The notes beneath the pieces were generated by a model. It did no database searches. It saw only the letters and a program-made list of their open reading frames with translations, and was not told the DNA's origin. This document shows, piece by piece, positions 28,701-38,817 of a DNA stretch of 64,000 bases (the first letter of the stretch is position 1; every line of letters starts with the position of its first letter). Location of the stretch: positions 930,001-994,000 of the forward strand of contig PMSI01000001.1 in NCBI GenBank assembly GCA_003168375.1, given 5' to 3'. The translations under genes and the position numbers were made by a program. This DNA comes from Vulcanimicrobiota bacterium (GTDB lineage Bacteria > Vulcanimicrobiota > Vulcanimicrobiia > Vulcanimicrobiales > Vulcanimicrobiaceae).

Positions 28701-31028
28701 GATCAGGCCGTCGAAGGCCGGCGCGCGGCCGCGCAGGTCGGCCAGCCCGTAGAAGGCCAGCGTTCCGGCCTGCAGCGGGATCCCGGCGCCGCGCAGCGCC
28801 GTGACGGGGACCCCGGGCGCGGAGACCAGGAACGGGCCGCCGGCGTCGGCTGCGACGACCCGGCCGCCGCCGATCGTGCCGTCGGCCGCGATGATGCGCA
28901 GCGCGTTGCCGTCGACGAGCAGGGTCCCGGCGACCCGCTCGAGCGCGACGCCGCGCACGCGGGCGCCGGGGAGCTCCGCGCCGGTCGTCTGGACGACGAT
29001 CCGGTTCTGGGCGATCGTCGCGCGGACGGGACCGTGCACCTCGCCGTGCGCGCTCGGATCGGTCGTGAACGGCCGCAGCTCGTCGAGCGTGCCGTCGTAC
29101 CGGCCCTCGAGCGCGAACAGGCCGCCGTCGTACGCACCGTCGCCGCTGAACCGACCCAGCGGCCCGTCCAACCGGATATCGGCGAGGCGAACCTCGCGCA
29201 TGGAGCCGCCGAGCCGGACGCTCCCGCTGCCGAGCGCGAACTTTCCGTAGCGCAGGTCGTGCCCGGTCAAGGTTCCGGCCAGCCCGAACGAATCCGGCGT
29301 ACCGCCGCCGGCGAGGTCGCCGTCGATGACGCCGGAGAGCGGCGGCAGCGCCGCGATCACCGCGCCCGGGAGCCTCGCCTCGCTGCGCACCGCGGCGAGG
29401 CGGAAGCCGTGCGCGTGGAGCCAGCCGGCGCTCTGCGAGATCGGCCGCTGCAGCTCGAAACCGCCGGCGAGCGAGGTGCCGTCCGCGCGCGCGAACTCGA
29501 GCGGCCCGAACTCGCCGACGCCGTGCGGATCGACCGCGAACGTCCCCGCGCCGGTCGTCGCGCCGAGCGCGCCGATCGTCCCGCGCGCGCTGAACCCGGC
29601 GCCGGGCGGCTGCGTGATCAGCGCGGTCGCGACGATGTCGGCGTCGGGTGCGAGCACGTCGGTGTACGGCAGCGAGGCCCCGCGGCCGTGCGCGTTCACG
29701 GCGATCCACACGTCGTCACCCGCGTCGCCGATCAGGATCCGGCCGCCGATCGCGACGTTCGCGCTGCCGTAGCGGCCTTGCGCGCCGTCGATCGTCAGCG
29801 CCTTGTCGTAGTAGTCGACGGTGCCGTCGAGAGCGTCGACCGGGAAGCGATCGTAACTGACGTGCGCGCCGCTGAAGCGGGAGTGAATCAGCGGCTTCGA
29901 CAGCTTCGAGGCGAGCAGCGTCTCGAAGTGCGCGCCGCCGCGCAGCGGCATCTTCGCCGAGAACGCGAAGAGCGAGCGCAGGTCGTGCAGGTCGGCGTTC
30001 GCCGCGAACGCCAAGCGGAACTCGGGCGTGCCGAACAGATCGTAGATCGCGCCGCGGCCGCGCACCGGGATCCCGTTGAGCGTTCCGTCGATCGACGTCG
30101 CCGCGAGCATGTCGTCGGTGATGATCAGCGGGGCGTCGAGGTTCCGCACGGCGTGCGCGAGCGCGCCCACGGCGATCCGGCCGGCGCGCAGGTTCGCGCT
30201 GCCGCCGAGCCGATATGCGAACTCCGACCCCTCCTTCGGCGCGAGCGCGTAGTAGCGTGCATCGACGCTGTCGAGGACGCCGTCATCGAACCGGATCGAC
30301 TTCGAGTGGACGAGAAAGCCCAGCGCGCCGCGCAGCGGCAGCCGTGCCGCGGTGATGGTGTTCAGCGCGATCCCGCGCTGCACGTCGATGACCGTATGTG
30401 CTGCGAGCGGATAGCGTTCGAGCTTCGCGCCGGGAGCGCGCCGCCCCAGGAACACGCCGTCGACCTTGGCGGTCGTTCGCGCGTCGGACTTGACCGAGGC
30501 GTCGATCGAGACGTTCTCGATCGTCTGGTTGGCGAGGTCGGCTTGCAGCGGAGCGACGTCGATCAGCCGGATGACCCCTTCGCGAACGCGGGCGGTGAAG
30601 TAGTACGGCGCCGCGGCTTTGCGCGTCGTCGACGGCGGCGTCCCCGACGTCCCCCCGGTCCGGTTGAACGTCATCGTTCCGTCGGCGTGGCGGGTGATCG
30701 TCAGGACCGGTTTGAGGATCGAGATCGCGGCGAAGCCGAAGCGGTGCTGGCCGCCCGGGAAGATGTCGCGCAAGGCGTACTCGACGTCGACGCGCTGCGC
30801 GTCGAGCACCGGGTCGCCGTTCTTGACGACGTGAACCTCGAAGAGGACCGCGTGGTGGGTTCCGAGCGTCTGGGACCCGATCGAGACCTGGTACCCGGTA
30901 GCGGCCGAAAGGACGCCTTGGAGGACGGTCCGCGCGATCGTGTGCCGGGCGGCGATGAGCACGACGAGGAGCGCCGCGACGACCGCGGCGACGACGACCG
31001 CCCGCCGCGACGCTCTTACGCGAAACAC
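25761..31028 (-). CDS. tamB: TamB-like translocation and assembly / lipid-transport protein
   Basis: 1755 aa. An N-terminal signal anchor (about 9-27, VVVAAVVAALLVVLIAA) is followed by a very long repetitive beta-rich body (AsmA/TamB type, glycine- and alanine-rich strands). The C-terminal DUF490 domain has VTNPDPDLSRNAVGSADITVTVNG, then GLLLDASLFGAVNFG and a short barrel-like tail. TamB proteins bridge inner and outer membranes and are linked to phospholipid transport and outer-membrane protein assembly. No TamA is seen; BamA next door may be the partner. GTG start; 57 bases separate it from gyrB. Confidence 0.9.
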   Translation of the reverse strand: MFRVRASRRAVVVAAVVAALLVVLIAARHTIARTVLQGVLSAATGYQVSIGSQTLGTHHAVLFEVHVVKNGDPVLDAQRVDVEYALRDIFPGGQHRFGFAAISILKPVLTITRHADGTMTFNRTGGTSGTPPSTTRKAAAPYYFTARVREGVIRLIDVAPLQADLANQTIENVSIDASVKSDARTTAKVDGVFLGRRAPGAKLERYPLAAHTVIDVQRGIALNTITAARLPLRGALGFLVHSKSIRFDDGVLDSVDARYYALAPKEGSEFAYRLGGSANLRAGRIAVGALAHAVRNLDAPLIITDDMLAATSIDGTLNGIPVRGRGAIYDLFGTPEFRLAFAANADLHDLRSLFAFSAKMPLRGGAHFETLLASKLSKPLIHSRFSGAHVSYDRFPVDALDGTVDYYDKALTIDGAQGRYGSANVAIGGRILIGDAGDDVWIAVNAHGRGASLPYTDVLAPDADIVATALITQPPGAGFSARGTIGALGATTGAGTFAVDPHGVGEFGPLEFARADGTSLAGGFELQRPISQSAGWLHAHGFRLAAVRSEARLPGAVIAALPPLSGVIDGDLAGGGTPDSFGLAGTLTGHDLRYGKFALGSGSVRLGGSMREVRLADIRLDGPLGRFSGDGAYDGGLFALEGRYDGTLDELRPFTTDPSAHGEVHGPVRATIAQNRIVVQTTGAELPGARVRGVALERVAGTLLVDGNALRIIAADGTIGGGRVVAADAGGPFLVSAPGVPVTALRGAGIPLQAGTLAFYGLADLRGRAPAFDGLISLDGGVASGFPVSGDADLTLTDGTARIRSGVAAFGATYGTFNGNVGGIGTTGPSALAYDLSARVPIGDVGEMRRALRLPVKYLEGSFAAQLRIGGNGARPRLAGGVAVSEGSYNGLAFRDARAGVAITPSSLTASDGVVTVGTTNAKLDAAISIARRAFSVDVRSADANLADFDDYFDEAETLDGRGPVALMFANDGATTRTSGRMNVRDFRYRRFALGTTDATWSQRGGAVTAALNVHGSHGVLRANGTVVAASGDSVRAFERATYRATVQAQHVDLATWLPPFGITAPVLGEVDASGTLAGQWPRLGVNGEASLANGSLFGYKVVAATAHARSDGARIALTNTSLDLGFAHFDASGAFGLAAGEPLALSIHTESPDVAKALVALFPKGPRYDVGGAIQANALIAGTFAQPRATIGFEMTNARYASLAIAHVLGNVGYDGKMLLVKDAEATFEKGNILVTGSLPVSLRPLSVPLDAPVSFTLGLTALDLAPFAPFVPGPQTKLGGTLDGRLAIEGTVRAPSVVGTVALSHGLYVSALDRAAITNADAQLAFSGTSVALQALHANVGGGTLDGRGRLDLPFPEVHTNNYAIALTAHGAKVDSPQFGRGTLDGALQLHSGTGIPLLSGDLTVSNASIPILSIYRSASGGTGGGVTGGLPLALSFDVAAHAGKNVRIQASSPYIDVGTTGTLDLTGTLASPKLAGVLTATPGGIFSTYNRAFRVQQASVAFSPASGLLPYIDLRAYAHVTNPDPDLSRNAVGSADITVTVNGPADELAAGSGSAISYASNPPYSQEQIVGLLLDASLFGAVNFGQQQNGTTLRGAPGESNPLLPPGVTPYQVGVINFNQEAFSILNGQLLQRWLAPIERVFTGRFGLTDFEITTDYGGGIGYNALKQLGKRDVYASFGQTLSNPVRTSAGFTARPDATTSVQFSYFTQNGNPAITNSGNGSQAYSYIQRLKGIQPLANRQGFTFSIVRKYP

Positions 31029-31085
31029 CGCTTCCTTCGTCCCCGAGCGGACATGCTCACAAACGTGCGAACGCGAGCGGCTGGA

Positions 31086-32993
<1,908 letters not shown>

Positions 32994-33032
32994 CTATGTC
33001 TTCGCCGTCGACATGATTTTCACCTGACAGCA

Positions 33033-33046
33033 GGCACGATCGTGCC
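33033..33046. promoter_or_regulatory. Perfect 14-bp palindrome upstream of gyrB
   Basis: GGCACGATCGTGCC, a perfect dyad in the 73-base gap between dciA and gyrB, 46 bases before the gyrB ATG. It could be an operator or part of a supercoiling-sensitive promoter region. No clear -35/-10 pair was found. Confidence 0.4.
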
Positions 33047-33060
33047 GGAAGCCCCGCGCC

Positions 33061-33903
33061 TTACGCCGTCTCTATTTGCGTCACGAAGTCGTACAACTCG
33101 CCGAGCGCGTTCTTACGCACAGCGGAATCCATCTCGAGACGCAGCGGATCGATTCGTGTTTCGAGCAGGACGAACGAGCTCGCCAGCTTGCGCAGACGCA
33201 CGCGGTCGAGCGGCTGACGCAGCTTGTGCAGCTTGTTCGCGCGCCACATCTCGTCCCACCAGGCTTGCAGCAGGCGCCGGCGGCTGGCATCGTACTGCTC
33301 CGGCGTCAGCCCCTCGACCAGCGCGAGCACCTCGTCCGAACCAAGCCAGGGCGCTTCGAACAGCAGGCGCTCGCACGCGAACCGCCGGCGGCGTTCTTGG
33401 TCGTCGCGGCACGGGCGGCACGTCGGCCCGGCGTCGACCGGTGCGTCGCAAAGCGCGCAAAAGAGGCCGCCGCGCGCCCGGTGCGCGTCGCGCGTCCGCT
33501 CGACCGAACGGCGCAGGCGTGCGAGCGCGTCGTCGAGCGTTCGTGCCGCGGGCTCGGCCGCGATCTCGGCGTTCGCGCGGCGCGGTCCGCCGGGGCTTTC
33601 GCGGATCGGGACGGAGCGCCGGATCTTGCCGACCCGAAACCGCAGGCGGGCCAGTTCGCGGGCTTCGGGGAGCGCCCGCAGGCCGCGGACGATTTCGGGC
33701 TCCAGGAACGAGAGCTGATGCGACCATGCCGGCGAGCTGGTCAGCACGATCAGGACGTCGCGCTCGATCGCCACCGGCTGCGCCGCGCGGGCGACGTCAC
33801 TGCCGACGAGCTCGGCCCAGGCGGAACGGACCGAGACCAGCGGATCGGATCCCGCCCCCGGCTTCGGCCGCCAGGCGTCGAGGATGCTGCCGAGCCTCAG
33901 CAC
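33061..33903 (-). CDS. dciA: DciA-like (DUF721) helicase loader with zinc-ribbon extension
   Basis: 280 aa. The N-terminal DUF721 domain (1-105: ILDAWRPKP..., VRSAWAELVGSDVARAAQPVAIERDVLIVLTSSPAWSHQLSFLEPEIV) is the KH-like fold of DciA, the widespread loader of replicative helicase DnaB. A CALC...CRPC zinc-ribbon (about 148-165) and a further helical C-terminal domain follow, neither of which is usual. The gene sits between recF and gyrB, a common site for this family. GTG start; overlaps the recF end by 7 bases. Confidence 0.85.
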   Translation of the reverse strand: MLRLGSILDAWRPKPGAGSDPLVSVRSAWAELVGSDVARAAQPVAIERDVLIVLTSSPAWSHQLSFLEPEIVRGLRALPEARELARLRFRVGKIRRSVPIRESPGGPRRANAEIAAEPAARTLDDALARLRRSVERTRDAHRARGGLFCALCDAPVDAGPTCRPCRDDQERRRRFACERLLFEAPWLGSDEVLALVEGLTPEQYDASRRRLLQAWWDEMWRANKLHKLRQPLDRVRLRKLASSFVLLETRIDPLRLEMDSAVRKNALGELYDFVTQIETA

Positions 33904-34967
33904 CGGGTCACCGTCGCGGCGTGGATCGACCAGGTCGCCGCCGCGCCCAAGTCGCGCGGCAGCTCGGTCGTCGTCAGAAACGCCTGCTCGAAGCCCTCGA
34001 CCGCGCCGAGGAAGCCGCCGGCGCGCTCGGCGTCGAGCTCGGAGAGCACGTCGTCGAGCAGCAGGATCGGGGCGTCTCCGGTGCGGGCCCGCATGACGTC
34101 GTATTCGGCGACCTTGAGCGCGAGCACCGCTGTTCGCTGCTGCCCTTGCGAGCCGAACGCTGCCAGCGACGTACCGTCGACCAGCAGCCGCAGGTCGTCA
34201 CGGTGGGGGCCGACCAGCGTGCTCCGGCGCCGGAGCTCGCTCTCGACCGCGGCCGCGAGTGCTTCGCCGACATCGCCATCGGGGTTCGGGGCATACGTCA
34301 CCCCGAGCCGTTCGCGAGTCCCCCGCCAGCGCCCGTAGATCGCCGCCGTCGCCGCCGCCAGTTCGTCGACGAACGCGCGCCGTGCCGCGATCAGCGCCGT
34401 TGCCGGGCGCACGAGTTCGTCGTTGTACGCCAGCAAGAGATCGCGGTCGGGAGCGATCGCGCCACGGAGCAGCGCCGACTTCTGCCCGACGACCTTCTGG
34501 TACAGCGCGAGATCGCGGTAATACACCGGCGAGAGCTGCGCGAGCGCGCCGTTCAGGAACGACCGCCGCAGCGCCGGTCCGCCGGAGACCAGCTGTAAAT
34601 CGGCCGGCACGAACGTGACGACGCGCGCACGCCCCAGGAATCGCGCGAAGCCGACCGACCCGCCGTTGACCTCGAAGCTCTTGCGCGTCCCCGCCGGCGT
34701 GCGCACGATCGTGCATCGCAGCCGAATCTCTCCCGCCGCGATCCTCGCCTCGCCGCCGATCTCGGCGCGCTCCGTCCCGCTGCGAATCAGCTCGCTCTCG
34801 CGATGCGCGCGGAACGACTTCCCCGTCGCGAGCATCGCCAGCGCCTCGAGCAGATTCGACTTCCCCTGCGCGTTGGGCCCCACGAACACGTTCAACCCGG
34901 AAGCCGGAGGGAAGTCGAGACTCTCGTAGTTGCGAAAATCGGCCAGGCGCACATGTTCGAGGCGCAC
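33897..34967 (-). CDS. recF: DNA replication and repair protein RecF
   Basis: 356 aa SMC-like ATPase that helps RecOR load RecA at gaps. LADFRNYESLDFPPASGLNVFVGPNAQGKSNLLEALAMLATGKSFR contains the Walker A. GSQGQQRTAVLALKVAEYDVM is the signature and ILLLDDVLSELDAER the Walker B. The GTG start at 34967 gives the family N-terminus (MRLEHVRLADFRNY). Operon order is dnaN-recF-dciA-gyrB. Confidence 0.97.
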   Translation of the reverse strand: MRLEHVRLADFRNYESLDFPPASGLNVFVGPNAQGKSNLLEALAMLATGKSFRAHRESELIRSGTERAEIGGEARIAAGEIRLRCTIVRTPAGTRKSFEVNGGSVGFARFLGRARVVTFVPADLQLVSGGPALRRSFLNGALAQLSPVYYRDLALYQKVVGQKSALLRGAIAPDRDLLLAYNDELVRPATALIAARRAFVDELAAATAAIYGRWRGTRERLGVTYAPNPDGDVGEALAAAVESELRRRSTLVGPHRDDLRLLVDGTSLAAFGSQGQQRTAVLALKVAEYDVMRARTGDAPILLLDDVLSELDAERAGGFLGAVEGFEQAFLTTTELPRDLGAAATWSIHAATVTRC

Positions 34968-35009
34968 GCTACGTTCGGCGCGTCGTGATCAGGTTGGCCA
35001 ATTCGGGGT

Positions 35010-36128
35010 TTACTGACGGAGCGGCATCAGAACATAGAGCTGCTGGCCGGATTCTTCGCCGAGCTCGAGCGGGCGGATCGCGGCCGGTGAGAGCGGGCCA
35101 AGGAACTCGAGCACCGTCTGCGGCGAGTCGACGTGGTTGAGGATCTCGACCAGGTAGCGCGCGTTGAACGCGATCGCAAGATCCTCGCCCGTCTGCTCGA
35201 CTTCGAGCTCTTCGTACGCATTGCCGGTGACATCTGATTTTGCGGTGATCATCAGCGTCTGATTTGCGACCTCGAGCTTGACCATCGAGGCGCGGTCGCC
35301 GGCGACGAGCTCCGCGCGGCGCAGCCCGCCGATCAGACCCTGCGTGTTGACGACGACGCGGCGGTCGAACTTCGCGGGGATCACCTGCTGGTAGTTCGGG
35401 TACTGCCCGTCGACGAGCCGCACGACGATCGACGTCGCGCCGGCGGTGAACTGCAGCTGGTTCGCGTTCGCTCCCAGCGCGGTGATCTCGACCAGCTCGG
35501 CGGTGCCGAGATTGCGCGCGGCTTCGCTGAGCGCGCGCGACGGGACGATGTACTTCGCGGTTCCCTCGATCGCGCGCTCCAGCTTCGAGGTCCAGCGCGC
35601 GAGTCGGTAGCCGTCGGTCGCGACCAGCGTGATGTTGTCGCCGTCGAGCTCGAGCAGCGTTCCCATCAGCACGGCGCCGCGCGCCTCTTCGTTCGACGCG
35701 GCGAAGATCGTAGCGGTGACACCTTCCCGAAAGCGTTTCGCCGGGATCGCGAAGCTCTGCCCTTTTTGGGCGACGGGGAGCGGGGGATACTCGTCGGCCG
35801 GGAGCGCGTGAAAGTCGTAGTTGGAGCGCTCGGCTTTTACCGACGCCCGCGAGGGCGAGCCGGTCAGCTCGAGCAACCCCGCCGGCAAGTTTCCGAGATA
35901 CCCGCTGAACAAGCGAGCCGGCACCGTCACCGAGCCGGGCTCGGTGATCTCGGCCGGGAAGGACTGTTCGAGCGTGAGTTCGAGATCGGTGGCGCGCACG
36001 CGAATCGCACCCTCGTCCGCGCTGAGCAGGACGTTCGACAGGATCGGCACCGTCGTGTGCGCGTTGACGACTTTGCTCGCCGCGCCGACCGCGGACGCGA
36101 TGTCTTTCGTACTACACGTGAACTTCAC
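35010..36128 (-). CDS. dnaN: DNA polymerase III beta sliding clamp
   Basis: 372 aa processivity clamp of three topologically similar domains. KFTCSTKDIASAVGAASKVVN is the start of domain 1, VLMGTLLELDGDNITLVATDGYRLA lies in domain 2, and the tail ends LYVLMPLRQ, the usual clamp C-terminus. GTG start with GGTGG 5 bases upstream. A -10-like TATACT lies about 39 bases upstream (36172-36167). It is separated from dnaA by a 720-base gap holding a pseudogene. Confidence 0.98.
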   Translation of the reverse strand: MKFTCSTKDIASAVGAASKVVNAHTTVPILSNVLLSADEGAIRVRATDLELTLEQSFPAEITEPGSVTVPARLFSGYLGNLPAGLLELTGSPSRASVKAERSNYDFHALPADEYPPLPVAQKGQSFAIPAKRFREGVTATIFAASNEEARGAVLMGTLLELDGDNITLVATDGYRLARWTSKLERAIEGTAKYIVPSRALSEAARNLGTAELVEITALGANANQLQFTAGATSIVVRLVDGQYPNYQQVIPAKFDRRVVVNTQGLIGGLRRAELVAGDRASMVKLEVANQTLMITAKSDVTGNAYEELEVEQTGEDLAIAFNARYLVEILNHVDSPQTVLEFLGPLSPAAIRPLELGEESGQQLYVLMPLRQ

Positions 36129-36478
36129 TGATCCACCGTTTCGAGAACCGTCGCGGTCCGGTCTTTAGTATATAGAAAGAACGTCGTACCAGCAGTAAGG
36201 GCGTGAATAACGGGGACAACTGCCCGACCCCGCCGGTGCCATGGCATCGCGGGCATTTCGGGCTGTGGACGCCGGAGGCCCCGCCTCCACCCAATCCCCC
36301 GACTGCGCGCGCATCCCGTTTTTCCACGGTACTGAACCGGCCCTGTGCCCGGGCTGGGAATAGACGCTGTGTATTCGGAAGGGCGCGCCTCTTTCGCCGC
36401 CCGCCGGAGATGTCGAGGGCGAGGCTAGTCGTACCCGCCCCGCCCTCGAGGTCACCATCCCGCGATCGAGCGGTGCGG
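36129..36478. promoter_or_regulatory. dnaN upstream region: promoter-like -10 and inverted repeats
   Basis: 350 bases without a convincing gene. On the minus strand TATACT (36172-36167) is a good -10 for dnaN; the -35 about 17 bases upstream is poor. There is an inverted repeat TCGAGGGCG/CGCCCTCGA (36413-36421 and 36441-36449) and a small stem GGAGGC/GCCTCC (36274-36288). A minus-strand reading frame through here contains CPRCHGTGG but has no coding character otherwise. Confidence 0.5.
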
Positions 36479-36840
36479 CTAGGTGTTGGTGGTGAACACA
36501 AAGGGTGAAGTGCTCGTGAATCCGTCCAGCACCAGCGTCGTGCCGAAGATCGTGATTCCGTTGTAGTTTCCGCCGGGCCCCGTGAGAAGATCGACGCGAC
36601 CGGTCGCGTGGTCGATGCGACCGAGCCGGCCGTCCAGGGAGTTGACGAACCACAGGTTGTCGTTGGTGTCGACCGTTGCGAAGGTCGTGATCAACGAGCG
36701 GGCGTTCGAGCGTTTAGGCGCGGCACGGCGACGATCTTCACCGTACCGGTCGCGGTGTCGTACCGCTCGACCTCGCTCAGCTTCGTGCCCGTCGTCGAGT
36801 ACTTCGCGGGCCGGCGTGGAGCCGCGCCACTCTAGCGGCG
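36479..36840 (-). pseudogene. Frameshifted beta-propeller (Vgb/NHL-like) gene fragment
   Basis: Two adjacent minus-strand frames together read as one propeller fragment. The first is KLSEVERYDTATGTVKIVAVPR, closing at a TGA (36694-36692). The second, one frame over, is FATVDTNDNLWFVNSLDGRL, GRIDHATGRVDLLTGPGGN and so on to a TAG at 36481-36479. The repeated 'D.ATG.V' and 'NLWF' patterns are those of virginiamycin-B-lyase/NHL propellers. The 5' part is missing: it begins right behind the dnaA stop. No start codon or ribosome-binding site is apparent, so I call it a decayed remnant. Confidence 0.65.
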
Positions 36841-36844
36841 CGGC
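36821..36844. terminator. GC hairpin just after dnaA
   Basis: GCCGCGCC (36821-36828) pairs with GGCGCGGC (36837-36844) around an 8-base loop, 6 bases beyond the dnaA stop on the transcribed strand. There is no U-tract, so any termination effect is uncertain. Confidence 0.4.
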
Positions 36845-36849
36845 CGCGA

Positions 36850-38214
36850 TCACTCGGACTGGATCTGAGCGACCAGCGAACGGATCTTGTTGCGGAACGC
36901 TTCGTCGGCGTCCATCATGTCGGCGATCTTGTCGCGTGCGTACATCGCGGTCGTATGGTCTTTCTTGCCGAACTCTCGCGCGATCTGCGGGAGCGACGCC
37001 CCGGTGAGCTGCCAGGCGATGTACATCGCGATCTGGCGCGGTAGCGTCACGCGCTGATCGCGCCGCTGCGCTTCCATCTCCTTGACCGAGATCGCGTAGC
37101 CCTTCGCGACGCGCTCCTTGATGAGCGGGATCGTCACGCGGTGCATGGGCGCCTGTGCGACGGCGTTCTTCAGCACTTCGGCCGCGAGCTCGACGTTGAT
37201 CGTCGACTTCGTCAGTGAGGCGAACGCGACGACGCGGATCAGCGAGCCTTCGAGCTCGCGGATATTCGACGGGATCACCTTCGCGATGAAGGCCAGCACC
37301 TCGTCGGGGACCGGAACCTTTTCGGTCTCGGCCTTCTTGCGCAGGATCGCTTCGCGAGTCTCGAAGTCCGGCGGCTGGATGTCGGTCAGCAGGCCCCACT
37401 CGAAGCGCGAGCGCAGCCGGTTCTCCAGCGTCTGGATCTCCTTCGGCGGACGATCGCTCGAGATCACGAGCTGCTTCTGCGCCTCGTGAAGCGAGTTGAA
37501 GGTGTGAAAGAACTCTTCCTGAGTCTGCTCCTTGCCTTCGAGGAACTGAATGTCGTCGATTAGCAGCACGTCGACGTGGCGGTACCGGTTGCGGAACTCG
37601 ACGGTCTGGTTGTTCTTGATCGCGATGATGAACTCGTTGGTGAACTTCTCCGACGAGACGTACGCGATGTTCGCGTTCGGATTGCGCTCGAGCACGCGGT
37701 GCCCGATCGCATGCATGAGGTGCGTCTTGCCCAAACCGACGCCGCCGTAGAGGAACAGCGGGTTATAGGCCATCGACGGCGCCTCGGCGACCGCCTGTGC
37801 GGCGGCGTGGGCGAACCGGTTCGAGTTTCCGATGACGAAATCGTCGAACGTGTAGCGCGCGTTGAGGTGACCGACGCGCAGGTCGTCGGTTGCGGCGGGC
37901 TTCGCCGCCGGGGCGACCGAGGTCGCCGGCGTTTGGGTCCCGTTCCCCGGGTCGACGACGACCCGCAACGCGATCTCCGCGCCCAGCAGCTCGTGCAGCA
38001 CCGAGGTGATGTCCGCCTTGAGGCGGTTCTCCACCCAGTCGCGGGCGAACGTGGTCTGCACCGCGAGGACGATCTCCGACGGGGTGAGGTCGACCAGCCG
38101 CATCGGCTTGAGCCACATTTCGAAGACCGGCTTGTTGTAGAGCGGCTCGAGCCGCTCGAGTGCTGCGGTCCAGAGATCTTGTGGTGCTGTAGCCGATGTG
38201 CTGGTCTGATGCAT
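36850..38214 (-). CDS. dnaA: Chromosomal replication initiator DnaA
   Basis: 454 aa. Domain I (LWTAALERLEPLYNKPVFEMWLKPM), a variable linker, then AAA+ domain III from NARYTFDDFVIGNSNRFAHAAA with Walker A GGVGLGKTHLMHAIG and Walker B VLLIDDIQFLEGKEQTQEEFF. DNA-binding domain IV has VTLPRQIAMYIAWQLTGASL and the DnaA signature FGKKDHTTAMYARDKI. I chose ATG at 38214 (MHQTSTSAT...), which gives the normal length; the longer upstream frame would run through the origin. Divergent from rpmH. Confidence 0.97.
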   Translation of the reverse strand: MHQTSTSATAPQDLWTAALERLEPLYNKPVFEMWLKPMRLVDLTPSEIVLAVQTTFARDWVENRLKADITSVLHELLGAEIALRVVVDPGNGTQTPATSVAPAAKPAATDDLRVGHLNARYTFDDFVIGNSNRFAHAAAQAVAEAPSMAYNPLFLYGGVGLGKTHLMHAIGHRVLERNPNANIAYVSSEKFTNEFIIAIKNNQTVEFRNRYRHVDVLLIDDIQFLEGKEQTQEEFFHTFNSLHEAQKQLVISSDRPPKEIQTLENRLRSRFEWGLLTDIQPPDFETREAILRKKAETEKVPVPDEVLAFIAKVIPSNIRELEGSLIRVVAFASLTKSTINVELAAEVLKNAVAQAPMHRVTIPLIKERVAKGYAISVKEMEAQRRDQRVTLPRQIAMYIAWQLTGASLPQIAREFGKKDHTTAMYARDKIADMMDADEAFRNKIRSLVAQIQSE

Positions 38215-38637
38215 GCCGTACCTACCGCATAGTCCGGACCGGCGAGCAGAGCACGCGCCGGGGGAGAATGAGCGATGGGGATTGGCCCGGAGAGGGTCGT
38301 TCCCTGCGGCGTTTTCCCCCGGAGTTGTCCACTTCTCCACAGGGGGGCGGACCGCGTCCCGCCGCGGCTCGTCGCGCGTATCCACGAGTTTCCCGCCCGC
38401 ACGAATGGCGGCAGGAACCCGTGCCGCGCCTGGTTCGGCGGCCACGAGCAACCGGCGCTGTCCACAGGTCTGTCCACCGTTGTGGACAACTTAGGAACCA
38501 TTCTCGGAACGCGAAATTTCCCTTGACGCTGCGGGCAGCGCGCCCGTATACTGTCTTGTCGCACCTGTCGTTCGTGGCCGTCCGCGCCGCGCCGCCTTAG
38601 GGACCGGCAACCCCCGTAGCTCCAGGAGAACTCGCTC
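38215..38637. other. Probable oriC: DnaA-box cluster between dnaA and rpmH
   Basis: Non-coding gap between divergent dnaA and rpmH. DnaA-box-like sequences (consensus TTATCCACA) include TTGTCCACT (38325-38333), TTCTCCACA (38333-38341), GTATCCACG (38378-38386), CTGTCCACA (38458-38466), CTGTCCACC (38470-38478) and, on the minus strand, TTGTCCACA (38489-38481). An AT-richer stretch follows at about 38488-38522, a candidate unwinding element. Gene orientation switches here from minus to plus. The box motif suggests a TTGTCCACA-type preference. Confidence 0.75.
38523..38552 (+). promoter_or_regulatory. Sigma-70-type promoter of rpmH
   Basis: TTGACG (38523-38528), an 18-base spacer and TATACT (38547-38552). 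It is the best promoter match in the window, about 86 bases upstream of the rpmH GTG, and presumably drives rpmH-rnpA-yidD-yidC. Confidence 0.8.
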
Positions 38638-38772
38638 GTGAAGCGGACCTATCAGCCGCATAACCGGCGCCGTAAGCGCGTCCACGGCTTCCTCGAACGT
38701 ATGTCAACGAAGAACGGCCGTCGCGTTCTCGCGGCACGCCGCAAGAAGGGCCGCCACCGCCTGGCCGTCTAG
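38638..38772 (+). CDS. rpmH: 50S ribosomal protein L34
   Basis: 44 aa, too short for most automatic reading-frame lists. It translates as (M)[20 protein letters not shown], then [20 protein letters not shown] and LAV: the complete, highly conserved L34. GTG start with AGGAGA upstream at 38623-38628. Structural protein of the large subunit; it begins the conserved rpmH-rnpA-yidD-yidC origin cluster. Confidence 0.98.
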   Translation: MKRTYQPHNRRRKRVHGFLERMSTKNGRRVLAARRKKGRHRLAV

Positions 38773-38817
38773 TGCGTTCGCATAAAGTACGCGAACGCTC
38801 GCGGTCCTCGCTTCGCT

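Noticed and set aside
27274-29709. Second long minus-strand frame inside tamB
   Set aside because: Out-of-frame shadow, extremely Arg-rich, no start site or domain.
33005-33030. TTTTCACCTGA near gyrB as a possible second parS half-site
   Set aside because: Only about 10 of 16 positions match the parS consensus, not distinguishable from chance.
36112-36501. Minus-strand frame of 129 codons with CPRCHGTGG between dnaN and the propeller remnant
   Set aside because: Only one CxxC pair, overlaps the dnaN start and promoter-like region, and no Shine-Dalgarno or family pattern.
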